Of a DNA stretch of 41,601 nucleotides, positions 1 to 8,043 are shown in pieces. How positions within the stretch are numbered: position 1 is the stretch's first letter; each line of letters opens with the position of its first letter. The position numbers and the translations under genes are program-made. The DNA lies in contig NZ_AHYZ01000197.1 in the NCBI RefSeq assembly GCF_000255495.1, positions 1 through 41,601 of the forward strand, in the 5' to 3' direction. The DNA comes from Liquorilactobacillus vini DSM 20605. Its GTDB lineage: Bacteria > Bacillota > Bacilli > Lactobacillales > Lactobacillaceae. The notes under the pieces were generated by a model, which was not told where the DNA came from, searched no databases, and was given only the letters and a program-made list of their open reading frames with translations.

Positions 1-330
1 CAGCTCATCAAATCCAAGAGGCAATTAAAAAACAAGATTCAAAAAATCTCAGACAAGTGCTAACTAATTACCAAAAACAACAATCTCCAATGGATACTTC
101 AATTACAACCCTAAAGAAAAATCTAAAATATGTTTCAAACAGCTGTGAATCATCACTTTCCAATGGACCTATCGAAGGAATCAATCGTAAAATCAAAGCA
201 CTTAAACGGATCTGTTACGGATTCAAAAATATGGATCATTTTTATGCCAGAATTCTTTTAATTGTAAAATAAAGAAGCCCCCCATTCAGAGGACTTCATG
301 GTTCCACCAATATAGTTTGACGGAGACCCT
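1..330 (+). mobile_element. Right end of an ISL3-like insertion sequence
   Basis: The element comprises the transposase tail plus about 58 bp of non-coding end. The segment 311-330, read inwards, is AGGGTCTCCGTCAAACTATA and is the probable terminal inverted repeat. The sequence becomes A-rich after 330. The left end lies outside the window, so neither the repeat pair nor the ~8 bp target duplication expected for ISL3 elements can be checked. The boundary at 330 is an inference. Confidence 0.6.
3..272 (+). CDS. ISL3-family transposase, C-terminal part (cut by window edge)
   Basis: The reading frame is open from the left edge, so this is the C-terminal ~89 residues of a longer protein. The tail contains SNGPIEGINRKIKALKR and GFKNMDHFYARILL, which match the C-terminal end of ISL3-family DDE transposases (SNGxxEGxNxxIK followed by a Y/F-rich tail). 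The enzyme would cut and join the ends of its own element. The likely right end of the element follows 40 bp downstream. Whether the complete transposase is intact cannot be judged here. Confidence 0.85.
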   Translation, partial: AHQIQEAIKKQDSKNLRQVLTNYQKQQSPMDTSITTLKKNLKYVSNSCESSLSNGPIEGINRKIKALKRICYGFKNMDHFYARILLIVK

Positions 331-369
331 AAAAATTAAAATATCCTTGCTTCACCGCATTAGCAAAAT

Positions 370-415
370 AGGTTCCTAAATTAAATTTTCATCTAATTTA
401 GGAACCTGTTTTTTT
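370..415 (+). terminator. Rho-independent terminator between the IS and asd
   Basis: A 14-bp perfect stem (AGGTTCCTAAATTA at 370-383 with its complement at 394-407) is followed by a T-rich run on the plus strand (409-415). It would stop rightward transcription leaving the IS. A weaker T-stretch on the other side (364-369) means it can probably also serve asd, which ends at 419 on the minus strand. Confidence 0.8.
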
Positions 416-418
416 CTT

Positions 419-1519
419 CTAATAACATTGTTTAGCTGTAATATAACCTTGAGCTTTCAATAACTCTGCACATAAAATTGCCCCACCAGCAGCTCCACGA
501 GCCGTATTATGTGATAGGCCAACGAACTTCCAATCAAAAATCTTATCCGGGCGCAAGCGACCAATTGAAATTCCCATCCCATTTTCAAAATTGACATCCA
601 ATTGCACTTGCGGTCGATCATCTTCAGTCAGATACTGAATAAAGTGTTTTGGAGCACTTGGCAAACCTAGTTCTTGCGGTACACCAGCGTAACTTTCCAA
701 AGCAGCGATCAATTCTTCTTTAGTTGGCTGCTGTTTGAAATTGACAAAAGCTGCCGCTGTATGACCGTACAAAACGGGGACCCGCAAACACTGACTGGTA
801 ATTACTGGTGCCGCAACAGGAATAATCTCACCTTTTTGTTGGTCGACTTTTCCCCAAATTTTCAATGGTTCCTTTTCTGATTTTTCCTCTTCACCAGCGA
901 TATACGGAATAACATTGTTTAAGATTTCTGGTGCATCATCAAAATTCTTACCCGCACCAGAAATCGCCTGATAAGTTGTCGCAACAACCTGTGTTGGTTC
1001 AAACTTCATCCAAGCTGATAAAGCTGGCGCATAGCTTTGAATCGAGCAATTCGGCTTGACGGCAATGAAACCACGCTGAGTTCCTAAACGTTGCCGTTGA
1101 AATTTAATAACTTCACTATGATTGGGATTGATCTCCGGTATAATCATTGGAACATCAGGTGTCCAACGATGAGCACTGTTATTAGAAACAACTGGAGTTT
1201 CTGTTTTAGCGTACTCTTCTTCGATTTTTTTGATGGCAGCTTTTGACATATTAACAGCCGAAAAGACAAAGTCAACTTGGCTCGCAATTTCGTCGATCTG
1301 ACTAACGTCTAAAACCGTCAAATCTTTAACCGCGGCTGGGATTGGATCAGCCATTTTCCAACGACCAGCAACTGCTTGTTGATAAGTTTTCCCGGCACTT
1401 CGCGGACTAGCAGCCACCACTACCACCTCAAACCAAGGATGACCTGCTAATAAAGTTACAAAACGCTGGCCGACCATTCCAGTTGCGCCAAGCACACCGA
1501 CCTTTAATTTTTTACTCAT
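419..1519 (-). CDS. asd: Aspartate-semialdehyde dehydrogenase
   Basis: 366 aa, full length. It reduces aspartyl-4-phosphate to aspartate semialdehyde with NADPH, the branch point to Met, Thr, Lys and diaminopimelate. The Rossmann motif GATGMVG is at residues 11-17, and the catalytic cysteine is Cys158 in VKPNCSIQS. The GHTAAAFV and GRLRPD segments near the C-terminus are typical of the archaeal/fungal-like ASADH branch found in several lactobacilli. The ATG at 1519 is preceded by GCGAGG about 7 nt upstream. The gene is monocistronic and divergent from the small gene at 1747. A palindrome overlaps its promoter (listed separately). Confidence 0.95.
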   Translation of the reverse strand: MSKKLKVGVLGATGMVGQRFVTLLAGHPWFEVVVVAASPRSAGKTYQQAVAGRWKMADPIPAAVKDLTVLDVSQIDEIASQVDFVFSAVNMSKAAIKKIEEEYAKTETPVVSNNSAHRWTPDVPMIIPEINPNHSEVIKFQRQRLGTQRGFIAVKPNCSIQSYAPALSAWMKFEPTQVVATTYQAISGAGKNFDDAPEILNNVIPYIAGEEEKSEKEPLKIWGKVDQQKGEIIPVAAPVITSQCLRVPVLYGHTAAAFVNFKQQPTKEELIAALESYAGVPQELGLPSAPKHFIQYLTEDDRPQVQLDVNFENGMGISIGRLRPDKIFDWKFVGLSHNTARGAAGGAILCAELLKAQGYITAKQCY

Positions 1520-1540
1520 TTTTCAAACCTCGCTTTTTTT

Positions 1541-1580
1541 CTTTACCACTATCATAAAGGTAAAGAATCTTAAAAATCAA
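1541..1580 (-). promoter_or_regulatory. asd promoter with overlapping 25-bp palindrome
   Basis: On the minus strand, -35 TTGATT (1580-1575) is separated by 18 bp from -10 TATGAT (1556-1551), with transcription expected to start near 1544. A dyad CTTTACC (1541-1547), 11 bp spacer, GGTAAAG (1559-1565) sits across the -10 box, the right position for a repressor site. The regulator is not identified. Confidence 0.6.
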
Positions 1581-1746
1581 TTAAAATTCACAACTGAAGC
1601 AAAAATTTATTATTTTGTTCAATTTTATATTAGACCACTTACGGACTTAAAATTCAATTTTCAGTTTAAAATAAATCTGCTTGACCATTCCATCAGACCA
1701 GTGTAAGTTAAGCTTTGATAATATTTACTAGGAGCAAATTGCAGTC

Positions 1747-2088
1747 ATGGATAATTTACAAAACTTGATCCCCGTCAACTTGCAGGAAGCAACCATTAAA
1801 TTGTTTTGGGAACAAAGTCAAGGTAAACAAATTTCACAGGATCAAATCATCTTGCAAGCCGTACTTGAGAATGTCCGTTTAATGTTAGCAGATGAACTCG
1901 AAGGGCCCTATTGGGAGGCTAACTGGGCAAAAGAAGATCTTCTGATTAAGATTCTTGATATTAATCATCACATCGTCGGCCAAATAAAGCCTTTAACCAC
2001 TTCTTTTACTGCCGATTTTAAACAAAACGCTCCCAAATTAATCGACGAACTTGATCGTCAAATCAAAAACATCGTCCGTCAAAATTAA
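1747..2088 (+). CDS. Hypothetical protein (113 aa)
   Basis: I do not recognise the family. The product is a soluble 113-residue protein without signal peptide or membrane segment. The N-terminal half is predicted helical (NLQEATIKLFWEQSQG; LQAVLENVRLMLADELEG). The C-terminal tail is charged and helical (KLIDELDRQIKNIVRQN). The start is supported by TAGGAGC about 11 nt before the ATG. It is transcribed divergently from asd and convergently with the Ldh-family gene, so it stands alone. Codon use resembles its neighbours, which argues for a real gene. Confidence 0.7.
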   Translation: MDNLQNLIPVNLQEATIKLFWEQSQGKQISQDQIILQAVLENVRLMLADELEGPYWEANWAKEDLLIKILDINHHIVGQIKPLTTSFTADFKQNAPKLIDELDRQIKNIVRQN

Positions 2089-2155
2089 ACGCTTATTAAA
2101 CACCAGTTTGTTTGAACTTCAAGTTTTCAAACTCAAGCAGTGGCTTATTTGACGA

Positions 2156-3238
2156 TTATAAAACTTCCGGTAATTCAAGCTGAAACTTCTTGGCTATTTC
2201 CGCCATTTCTTCCTGCGTCCTAGGATCGATCACGACCCCTTGCTTCAAGTTTTGATCATAGTTTCGATACTCACGATCGCCAGGAATCATGATTTTGGTT
2301 CCAGGAAGATGAGCAAGTTTTCTGATTCTATTAAACATCCTGGTTGCTTTGGCTTTTAGAACTTCTACATCACCAAAAAAGGCTGGATCAATTACCATGA
2401 AGAATTGACTGAAATCATGTTTACCTTTGCTGGTATCAGCTGAAATTGACCCTTGCGCTAAAATTCCAGTCAATAACTCAATTACTAATGAATTACCGAA
2501 GCCCTTATAATTAGAATTAGTTTCTTGATTGCCACCTAAAGTTAAAACTCCACCACCCGACTGGTGTTCGGTAAAGGCTGCTTCCGACAAGATCTTAAAT
2601 GCTTGCGCTGAATCATGGATCACCTGTCGATTTCGATCAACTGCCCACTCACCCGGGATCGGTCGCTGATTTTTGGCCAAAACAGCAATTTTGCCACTAG
2701 AAACACTTGAAGTTGCTCCATCAAAAACAAACGGATGTGGTTCAGCTGGAAAAGTAAACGCAAAGGCATTTGAGCCTAAAAATGCTTCAATCGCATTCGT
2801 CGGCACCACCAGTGGCCGCGTATTAGTTGTCGAAATACCGATCAAACCGGCCTTGGCTGCTAAGCGAGAATAATAACCCGCTGTTCCAAAATGGTTGGAA
2901 TTACGGATAACTGCCATTGCGACTTGATTCGCTTTGGCTTTTTTAATCAAATTCTTCATAGCAAAGGCTGATGCAAGTTGGCCCATGTTTCCATTAGCAT
3001 CAATTAAGAGACTCGTCAGACTTTCTTTTAAAACTTTCACTTGATTTGTCGGTTTAATCGTCCCATCAGCAATCATCCGTTCATACCAAGCCAAACGTTG
3101 AATTCCATGTGAGGAAATTCCCCGCAGATCTGCATCAACTAGAGTATCAGCTAACAAAGCTCCATTTTCTTCTGTAAAACCATTTTTTTTAAAAACCTGT
3201 TGCAAAAACTTTTTCTCCGCATTGGCACTTACTCGCAT
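2156..3238 (-). CDS. Ldh-family (malate / L-lactate / ureidoglycolate dehydrogenase fold) oxidoreductase
   Basis: About 360 aa, the usual length for the family typified by YbiC, AllD and archaeal malate dehydrogenase (distinct from the classical LDH/MDH fold). Family signatures are ADLRGISSHGIQRL near residue 38-51, RNSNHFGTAGYYSRLAA, GISTTNTRPLVVPT and GSNAFAFTFPAE. These enzymes reduce 2-oxo acids to L-2-hydroxy acids with NAD(P)H; the substrate cannot be read from sequence. Two ATGs are possible (3241 and 3238). The second has better spacing from AAGGAAG, so I chose it. The gene is alone behind a T-box leader, which argues for a substrate linked to an amino acid, possibly a methionine-derived 2-oxo acid (inference). 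Confidence 0.85.
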   Translation of the reverse strand: MRVSANAEKKFLQQVFKKNGFTEENGALLADTLVDADLRGISSHGIQRLAWYERMIADGTIKPTNQVKVLKESLTSLLIDANGNMGQLASAFAMKNLIKKAKANQVAMAVIRNSNHFGTAGYYSRLAAKAGLIGISTTNTRPLVVPTNAIEAFLGSNAFAFTFPAEPHPFVFDGATSSVSSGKIAVLAKNQRPIPGEWAVDRNRQVIHDSAQAFKILSEAAFTEHQSGGGVLTLGGNQETNSNYKGFGNSLVIELLTGILAQGSISADTSKGKHDFSQFFMVIDPAFFGDVEVLKAKATRMFNRIRKLAHLPGTKIMIPGDREYRNYDQNLKQGVVIDPRTQEEMAEIAKKFQLELPEVL

Positions 3239-3265
3239 CATTATCTTCCTTCTTTCTTGAAAATT

Positions 3266-3532
3266 AAAAAGCCCCCCACCATGGATTGACTAATCCACAG
3301 TGCGGGGCGAATTTTTCGCTGTACCACTCGCAATTTACTTATTACTTCAATAATAAGTCTCAACGGCCTTAATTGCCCGGGAAGATAACGGTTCCTACCG
3401 TCTGATCAGCTTGCACCAATCAGAAAACAACCGAGTTCATCTTCAGCAGTCTCATGCTTGCATCTTTTCACCAGCTGATGCTCTCTTTAAAAGTTAAAAA
3501 CTGCTTACTCTTCTCACGAAATTATTAACTTA
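3266..3532 (-). ncRNA. T-box riboswitch (probable methionine specificity) upstream of the Ldh-family gene
   Basis: Read on the minus strand. Stem I starts at 3510 with GAGUAAGCAGU, containing the AGUA motif, and closes with ACUGC...ACUC (3450-3434). Its distal part carries AGAGAG and GCUGGUGAAAAG. The T-box proper GAGUGGUACAGCG surrounds 3326-3323. The intrinsic terminator is a GC-rich hairpin (3308-3271) followed by five U (3270-3266), 25 nt before the start-codon region. By alignment with the B. subtilis glyQS specifier loop as I recall it, the specifier is AUG at 3440-3438, preceded by GAAG and followed by A. The acceptor-pairing UGGU requires discriminator base A73, which fits tRNA-Met and not tRNA-Asp (the alternative GAU reading). 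Confidence 0.85.
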
Positions 3533-3538
3533 ATTTTC

Positions 3539-3567
3539 ATTAAAATCCTAATTAACTAATTTGTCAA
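3539..3567 (-). promoter_or_regulatory. Promoter of the T-box transcript
   Basis: Minus strand: TTGACA (3567-3562), 17-bp spacer, TTTAAT (3544-3539), start expected near 3532, just ahead of the T-box stem I. The -35 overlaps the TGA stop codon (3566-3564) of the upstream hydrolase gene. Confidence 0.75.
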
Positions 3568-4292
3568 CTCAATTTAACCAAAATTCGCTGAATAAAATCA
3601 TCAAAAATTAACTGCATAGCTGGGACTGTTTCTACTAAAAACTCTGGGTGCCACTGAACGGCTAAAATCTGCAGTGAATTTTCAGATTCAATTGCCTCAA
3701 TCACACCATCGTCTGCTCGTGCTGCAACACGTAAGCCGGCAGCAACTCGTCTAACAGCTTGATGATGATGGCTATTAACTGTCAACGTCGACTCAGCAAA
3801 CATCTTTGCCAAATGAGTCCCAGCTACAATCTTAACATGATGGGAGGCTTCATTAATATCACCCTTTTGCGCATGCTGTAAAAGCTTTTGCGGTTCAGTA
3901 AACTGCTTGGTGAGATCTTGATAGACATTGCCGCCCAAAGCAATATTAATTACTTGCATCCCACGACAAACACCCAGTAAAGTTTTTCCCGCAGCCGCAG
4001 CTTTTTTTATCAAGTCGATTTCTAGGCGATCACGCGCTGTTTCAACAAAACTCAATCCCGGATTTGGCTCTTCCTTAAAACAGAGCGGCGAAACATCCGG
4101 ACCTCCCGGAAAATAGAAACCATCACAAATTTTAAGATACCGATCGAGTTCGTCTTTGACTTGCGGCGGTATAAGTACGGGGATTCCTCCAGCATTTATA
4201 ATCGCCTGAATATCATTTTGATTGACAAATGTTCGTTTGGCGTCATGAATTTTTAAATTCCCGGCCGTAATTCCAATCACTGGTTTTCGCAT
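3564..4292 (-). CDS. Gamma-glutamyl hydrolase-like class I glutamine amidotransferase (peptidase C26, PuuD-like)
   Basis: About 242 aa from the chosen start. The family hydrolyses gamma-glutamyl bonds (for example gamma-glutamyl-GABA in PuuD). The nucleophile Cys is in GVCRGMQ (about residue 109), with the His/Glu pair in VQWHPE (about 215/217). The substrate-pocket motif NSHHHQAV is also present. A longer frame begins at 4331, but it overlaps the upstream gene and lacks a ribosome site. TAGGGGGATAATGATG places AGGGGG 3 and 6 nt before ATGs at 4295 and 4292. It lies 10 nt after the M42 peptidase stop, so the two are co-translated. With the upstream peptide-binding protein it suggests use of gamma-glutamyl or other peptides (inference). 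Confidence 0.88.
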   Translation of the reverse strand: MRKPVIGITAGNLKIHDAKRTFVNQNDIQAIINAGGIPVLIPPQVKDELDRYLKICDGFYFPGGPDVSPLCFKEEPNPGLSFVETARDRLEIDLIKKAAAAGKTLLGVCRGMQVINIALGGNVYQDLTKQFTEPQKLLQHAQKGDINEASHHVKIVAGTHLAKMFAESTLTVNSHHHQAVRRVAAGLRVAARADDGVIEAIESENSLQILAVQWHPEFLVETVPAMQLIFDDFIQRILVKLS

Positions 4293-4302
4293 CATTATCC
4301 CC

Positions 4303-5379
4303 CTAAAATTCTGCAATGGTTGCTGCATCAAGTTTTAAAATAATTTGTTTGAGCAACTTAACAGTCTTGATAAAGTCTTGGTAGGCAACCATCCCATAAT
4401 GCGTATGCTCATAACGGACCGGAATTCCGACACAAATTGTTGGAATCCCTTGATAATATAAAAGTTCGCTACCGTCAATTCCACCACCGGTCCGCACTGC
4501 CCGCGTAAATGGAATTCCCAGTGACTCAGCTTGTTGAACCGCAAATGCTTGAAACTTTGGTGTCGCAATAAAGCTCGTATCCATATCACGCAGCATTGGC
4601 CCACGCTTAAAACCAGTTTGACTCAACCAAGCTGGCGTAAAAGTATCATCAGCTGGACACCCCTCAACACAGATTGCAATTTGCGGCTTAATTTGCCGTA
4701 CTGTAACTTTGACCCCGCGGCAGCCAACTTCTTCTTGAGCAGCTAAAGCTCCCACTAAATCAACTGCTAATTGTTCGTCCTTTAATTCATCAATCACGGC
4801 TAACACCGCCGCCGTACCGATCCGATTATCAAAAGCCTTACCGAGCATTAGATCACGATCAGCAAAGTACTGCCACTGGACATCAGGCACAATTGGACAT
4901 CCAGTATCGATCTGCAATTTTTCTGTGGTTTCAACAGCTGATATTGAGCCAACATCAATTACTAAATTTTCAAATGTAATTGGCTGTTGCCGTTCTTCAG
5001 CGGTCATAAAATGCGGTGGCTTAGTGGCAACCACTCCGGTAATCCATTGGCCAGCTCGGTTTTTGATGCGGACCTTCTCAGCTGTTACATTTGCTGGTAC
5101 CCATCCACCAAGTGGTACAAATTTGATTGTTCCATTTGGCTTGACTGCTTGAACAATAAAACCAACGGCATCCAAGTGCGCGTCTAGCAGTAGCGTTGGC
5201 TGATTGCCCTGAGCTTTATTTTGATAACGAATAATCGTATTGCACATTGCATCGCTCATCGCGGTTGTCTTTGTCGGCAAATATTTTTTAACGACTTCGA
5301 CAACTTCGTGCTCAAACCCTGATGGTCCATTAGCATTTGACAATTGTTCAATCATTTTTAAATGTTCTTGCTTATCCAT
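4303..5379 (-). CDS. M42-family metallo-aminopeptidase
   Basis: 358 aa, full length for M42 (PepA/FrvX/YsdC type) dodecameric cytosolic aminopeptidases. Visible metal and catalytic residues are His68 and Asp70 in DAHLDAVGF, Asp184 in AFDNRIG, Glu216-Glu217 in AAQEEVGCRG, Glu239 in CVEG (Asp or Glu in relatives) and the C-terminal His in YEHTHYG. It removes N-terminal residues from short peptides. AGGAG sits 9 nt before the ATG. It lies 26 nt downstream of the peptide-binding protein gene and immediately upstream of the C26 hydrolase, forming a three-gene peptide unit. Confidence 0.9.
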   Translation of the reverse strand: MDKQEHLKMIEQLSNANGPSGFEHEVVEVVKKYLPTKTTAMSDAMCNTIIRYQNKAQGNQPTLLLDAHLDAVGFIVQAVKPNGTIKFVPLGGWVPANVTAEKVRIKNRAGQWITGVVATKPPHFMTAEERQQPITFENLVIDVGSISAVETTEKLQIDTGCPIVPDVQWQYFADRDLMLGKAFDNRIGTAAVLAVIDELKDEQLAVDLVGALAAQEEVGCRGVKVTVRQIKPQIAICVEGCPADDTFTPAWLSQTGFKRGPMLRDMDTSFIATPKFQAFAVQQAESLGIPFTRAVRTGGGIDGSELLYYQGIPTICVGIPVRYEHTHYGMVAYQDFIKTVKLLKQIILKLDAATIAEF

Positions 5380-5405
5380 TAAAACATCTCCTAATAAATT
5401 AGCAT

Positions 5406-7055
5406 CTATTTGACATAGGCCGTTCGATAACTGTAATGCCCATTGATCCCATTAAAAACAACTCCTTTAAGATGCGGTTTCACCAAATCTTCACTGTTTG
5501 ATTTGTATAGCGTCGTAATTCCTTGATCACTAGCTAAAACTTTTGCTGCTTTAACTAGATCATTCCAACGGGCTTGTTGATTATTAGCGTCTTTATTATT
5601 CGAATCATTAATTGCCTGATCATATTCAGCATTTGACCAACCGCTGGAATTTTCAGAGCTATTTGAAGTAAATAACTGCAAAAAGGTAATTGGATCAGCG
5701 AAGTCAGCCGACCAACTAATCAAATTAAGATCATATTTTTTGTTATCAACATCTGAAATCATCACCGTAAATGGTATCGTGCTGACACTTAATTTTAACT
5801 GCGGAAGATTCTTGCTTAAAACACTTTGCAAATATTCAGCTATTTGTTTAGTTGTATCATCATTGGCAGCTAGCAAGGTTACTTGTAAATTCTTCAAACC
5901 TTCTTCCTTGAGTCCTTTAGCAAATAACTGCTTAGCTAATTTAGGATCATAGTTTGCTGTATTCTTCACAGCTGCTTCCTTGGCAAAATCTTCACCAGTC
6001 TTAGGATTCTTTGACATGCCCGCTGGAACAAGACCATCTGCTGGAGTTGAACCATTTTTCAAAATTGTCTTAACCAACTGCGAGCGATTGATCGCTAAGG
6101 AAATTCCCAAACGAATATTTTTATTGCCTAATGCCTTAACTTTACTCATATTATATTGTAAATACTCAGTAGCTGCTAAGGGCCGCTTAACTAAGTCCTG
6201 ATTATTTTCCAGTTGTTTAGCCTGCTCGCCAACAACTGGCATTAAGTCAAGTTTACCAGTTTGATATAAGTTGTACGCGGTTGAAGGCTGTTTAATAACT
6301 TGGAAATTGATTGTCTGTAATTTAACAACTTTTTTATCCCAATAATAAGGATTCTTCTTCAGTTTCCAACTGTCATTGGTTCCTGTCCAGCCAGTATTGA
6401 TAAATGGACCATTGTAAACCGTCTTCTTTGACGAGGTTCCATACGCTTTCCCATATTTTTTAACTACCTTTTTATCAAGCGGATAAAGAGTCTCTCTGGC
6501 TAAAACCATTTTAAAATAAGATTGCGGTTTATTGAGTTGGATCTTCAACTGATATTTTCCGCTGGCTTTAACTCCCAACTGGGATACAGCCTTTTTCCCT
6601 TGATTGATCTCATCAGCATTTTTGATATCGCTAAATAAATAAGTATATGGACTGGCCGTTTTGGGATCAACCGCTCGTTGCCAAGAATAAACAAAATCTT
6701 CCGCTGTAACTGGATCACCATTACTCCATTTAGCATCATGCCGGATATCGATTGTATACACCGTCTGATCTTTGGAAATTTTGACTTTCGTTGCTAAAGC
6801 TTTATGCGGCACACCATTTTTATCATATCTGAATAATCCTTCATCTACATTATCGACCTGATTAAAAGAATTTCGATCATCAATTTTTGAAATATCAAGG
6901 GACGAAATCTCCGATGACGCTGAAAGATTGATCGTTTGGGCTGGAGTTGAAGCTGTTTTTTGCTGATTTTTTCTTTTCCAAAAAATAACACCTGCTATAA
7001 GTATAACGATCACAATTAAAGCTATCAATATTTTCTTCTTTTTCCCATTCTCCAT
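5406..7055 (-). CDS. Peptide ABC transporter substrate-binding protein (OppA family), membrane-anchored
   Basis: About 549 aa, SBP_bac_5 family. Typical segments are KWSNGDPVTAEDFVYSWQRA near residue 115, SLAINRSQLVKTIL in the second lobe, and ISWSADFADPITFLQLF near the C-terminus. The N-terminus is KKKK followed by a ~19-residue hydrophobic helix and RKNQQK, with no cysteine, so it would be held by a transmembrane helix rather than a lipid. ATG at 7064 directly abuts AAGGGG. The ATG at 7055 has 9 nt spacing and is preferred. No permease or ATPase gene is adjacent, so it must share an Opp translocator encoded elsewhere (inference). It heads the unit with the M42 and C26 hydrolases. Confidence 0.9.
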   Translation of the reverse strand: MENGKKKKILIALIVIVILIAGVIFWKRKNQQKTASTPAQTINLSASSEISSLDISKIDDRNSFNQVDNVDEGLFRYDKNGVPHKALATKVKISKDQTVYTIDIRHDAKWSNGDPVTAEDFVYSWQRAVDPKTASPYTYLFSDIKNADEINQGKKAVSQLGVKASGKYQLKIQLNKPQSYFKMVLARETLYPLDKKVVKKYGKAYGTSSKKTVYNGPFINTGWTGTNDSWKLKKNPYYWDKKVVKLQTINFQVIKQPSTAYNLYQTGKLDLMPVVGEQAKQLENNQDLVKRPLAATEYLQYNMSKVKALGNKNIRLGISLAINRSQLVKTILKNGSTPADGLVPAGMSKNPKTGEDFAKEAAVKNTANYDPKLAKQLFAKGLKEEGLKNLQVTLLAANDDTTKQIAEYLQSVLSKNLPQLKLSVSTIPFTVMISDVDNKKYDLNLISWSADFADPITFLQLFTSNSSENSSGWSNAEYDQAINDSNNKDANNQQARWNDLVKAAKVLASDQGITTLYKSNSEDLVKPHLKGVVFNGINGHYSYRTAYVK

Positions 7056-7527
7056 AACTTCCATCCCCTTCTTGAAAATTAAAAAATCATGTGATTTATT
7101 TTTTATAATACCGTAAGTTTCCGTGTCATGTCGGCTTTAATTTAATTTCATTGTTTTATAACTTATTGAAACGGTTTAACTTATTTTTAGAAAACATTAA
7201 AGGACAGATGGTTATGTAAAAAAAGCTATTAATTACTTTATGAAAAATTAGTAACCGCAAAATAACTAACGCGAGCCAGGCTAGGTTTCAAAATTGAATA
7301 TTTAAGCAGCTTGGATTCTTGTCATTAACAAAAAGAAGATGAAAAACGCGCAGAATAATAACTAAGCCTATCGTTTTTAGCTTGCAAATTCTTTCTAGTT
7401 TCGACTCCTAAAACTTTAGAACTTAAAAAATAACTTGATTTTAGAAACTTTTCGCTGTCGTATTATTTATTTTACATGCTAAACTAATTAAAGGATTCTT
7501 TAATTTTAAAAGAAAGGTGAACCTTTT
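7056..7527. other. Intergenic region of about 470 bp, no gene seen
   Basis: AT-rich spacer between two divergent genes. Besides the ribosome binding sites, a possible minus-strand promoter lies near 7105-7140 (TATTAT as -10). No open frame with a ribosome site, no tRNA and no long repeat was found. TTGAAACGGTTTAA near 7167 resembles a catabolite site but lacks one base in the core, so I do not call it. Confidence 0.5.
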
Positions 7528-7983
7528 ATGAGTAATTACATTCAAACTATCCGCAGTAAAGTCGGTCATCTGCCCATCATTTTAAATGCTGTTGGCGGAG
7601 CAGTTGTCAAGAACCAGCAAATTTTATTACAAGAGCGGACTGACACGAAAAATTGGAGTTTACCTGGTGGCTATATGGAATATGGTGAAACCTTTTTAGA
7701 GACCTTGCAGCGAGAATTACTTGAAGATAGCGGTTTGCAAGTCAAACCTTTAGCTTTGATCAAAACTTTTGACCAAGGATTTACGACTTATCCCAATGGT
7801 GACCAAGCTCAGGTAATTAGCCGACTATATCTTGTTAAGCCAGTTGGCGGTCATTTGATTACTTCGCCAACTGATGAAACTTTAAGCCTCAAATATTTTG
7901 ATTTTTCAAATTTACCGCCCTTATTGAATCAGCAAAACCAAGAGATGATCACCTGCATTGCGAAATATCTAAAAATCAATTAA
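7528..7983 (+). CDS. NUDIX hydrolase
   Basis: 151 aa. The Nudix box is complete (residues 48-70): G48-x5-E54-x7-R62-E63-L-L-E66-D67-S-G69-L, with Asp in place of the second Glu of the usual EE pair. These enzymes cleave nucleoside diphosphates linked to another moiety using Mg2+; substrate is unknown. The N-terminal stretch IRSKVGHLPIILNAVGGAVV is typical of small single-domain Firmicute Nudix proteins. AAAGGTGA lies 9 nt before the ATG. The gene stands alone and converges on scrA, sharing a bidirectional terminator. Confidence 0.88.
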   Translation: MSNYIQTIRSKVGHLPIILNAVGGAVVKNQQILLQERTDTKNWSLPGGYMEYGETFLETLQRELLEDSGLQVKPLALIKTFDQGFTTYPNGDQAQVISRLYLVKPVGGHLITSPTDETLSLKYFDFSNLPPLLNQQNQEMITCIAKYLKIN

Positions 7984-7989
7984 TTTGCA

Positions 7990-8034
7990 TAAAAAAAGAA
8001 CCACAACTAAATTGTTAGCGATGGTTCTCCTTTT
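7990..8034. terminator. Bidirectional terminator between the NUDIX gene and scrA
   Basis: The stem AGAACCA (7997-8003) pairs with TGGTTCT (8022-8028). It is flanked by A7 on the left and T6 on the right, so it works for both converging transcripts. Confidence 0.8.
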
Positions 8035-8043
8035 TTAATTGTT

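Noticed and set aside
674..880. Open frame opposite asd
   Set aside because: Lies wholly inside the certain asd gene on the other strand, no ribosome site, product of shadow composition.
3438..3443. Reading the T-box specifier as GAU (Asp)
   Set aside because: Position relative to the conserved GAA and the following A favours AUG, and UGGU needs A73 whereas tRNA-Asp has G73.
7165..7180. Possible catabolite (cre) site TTGAAACGGTTTAA
   Set aside because: The core is one base short of the TGWAANCGNTNWCA spacing, and no promoter is clearly linked.
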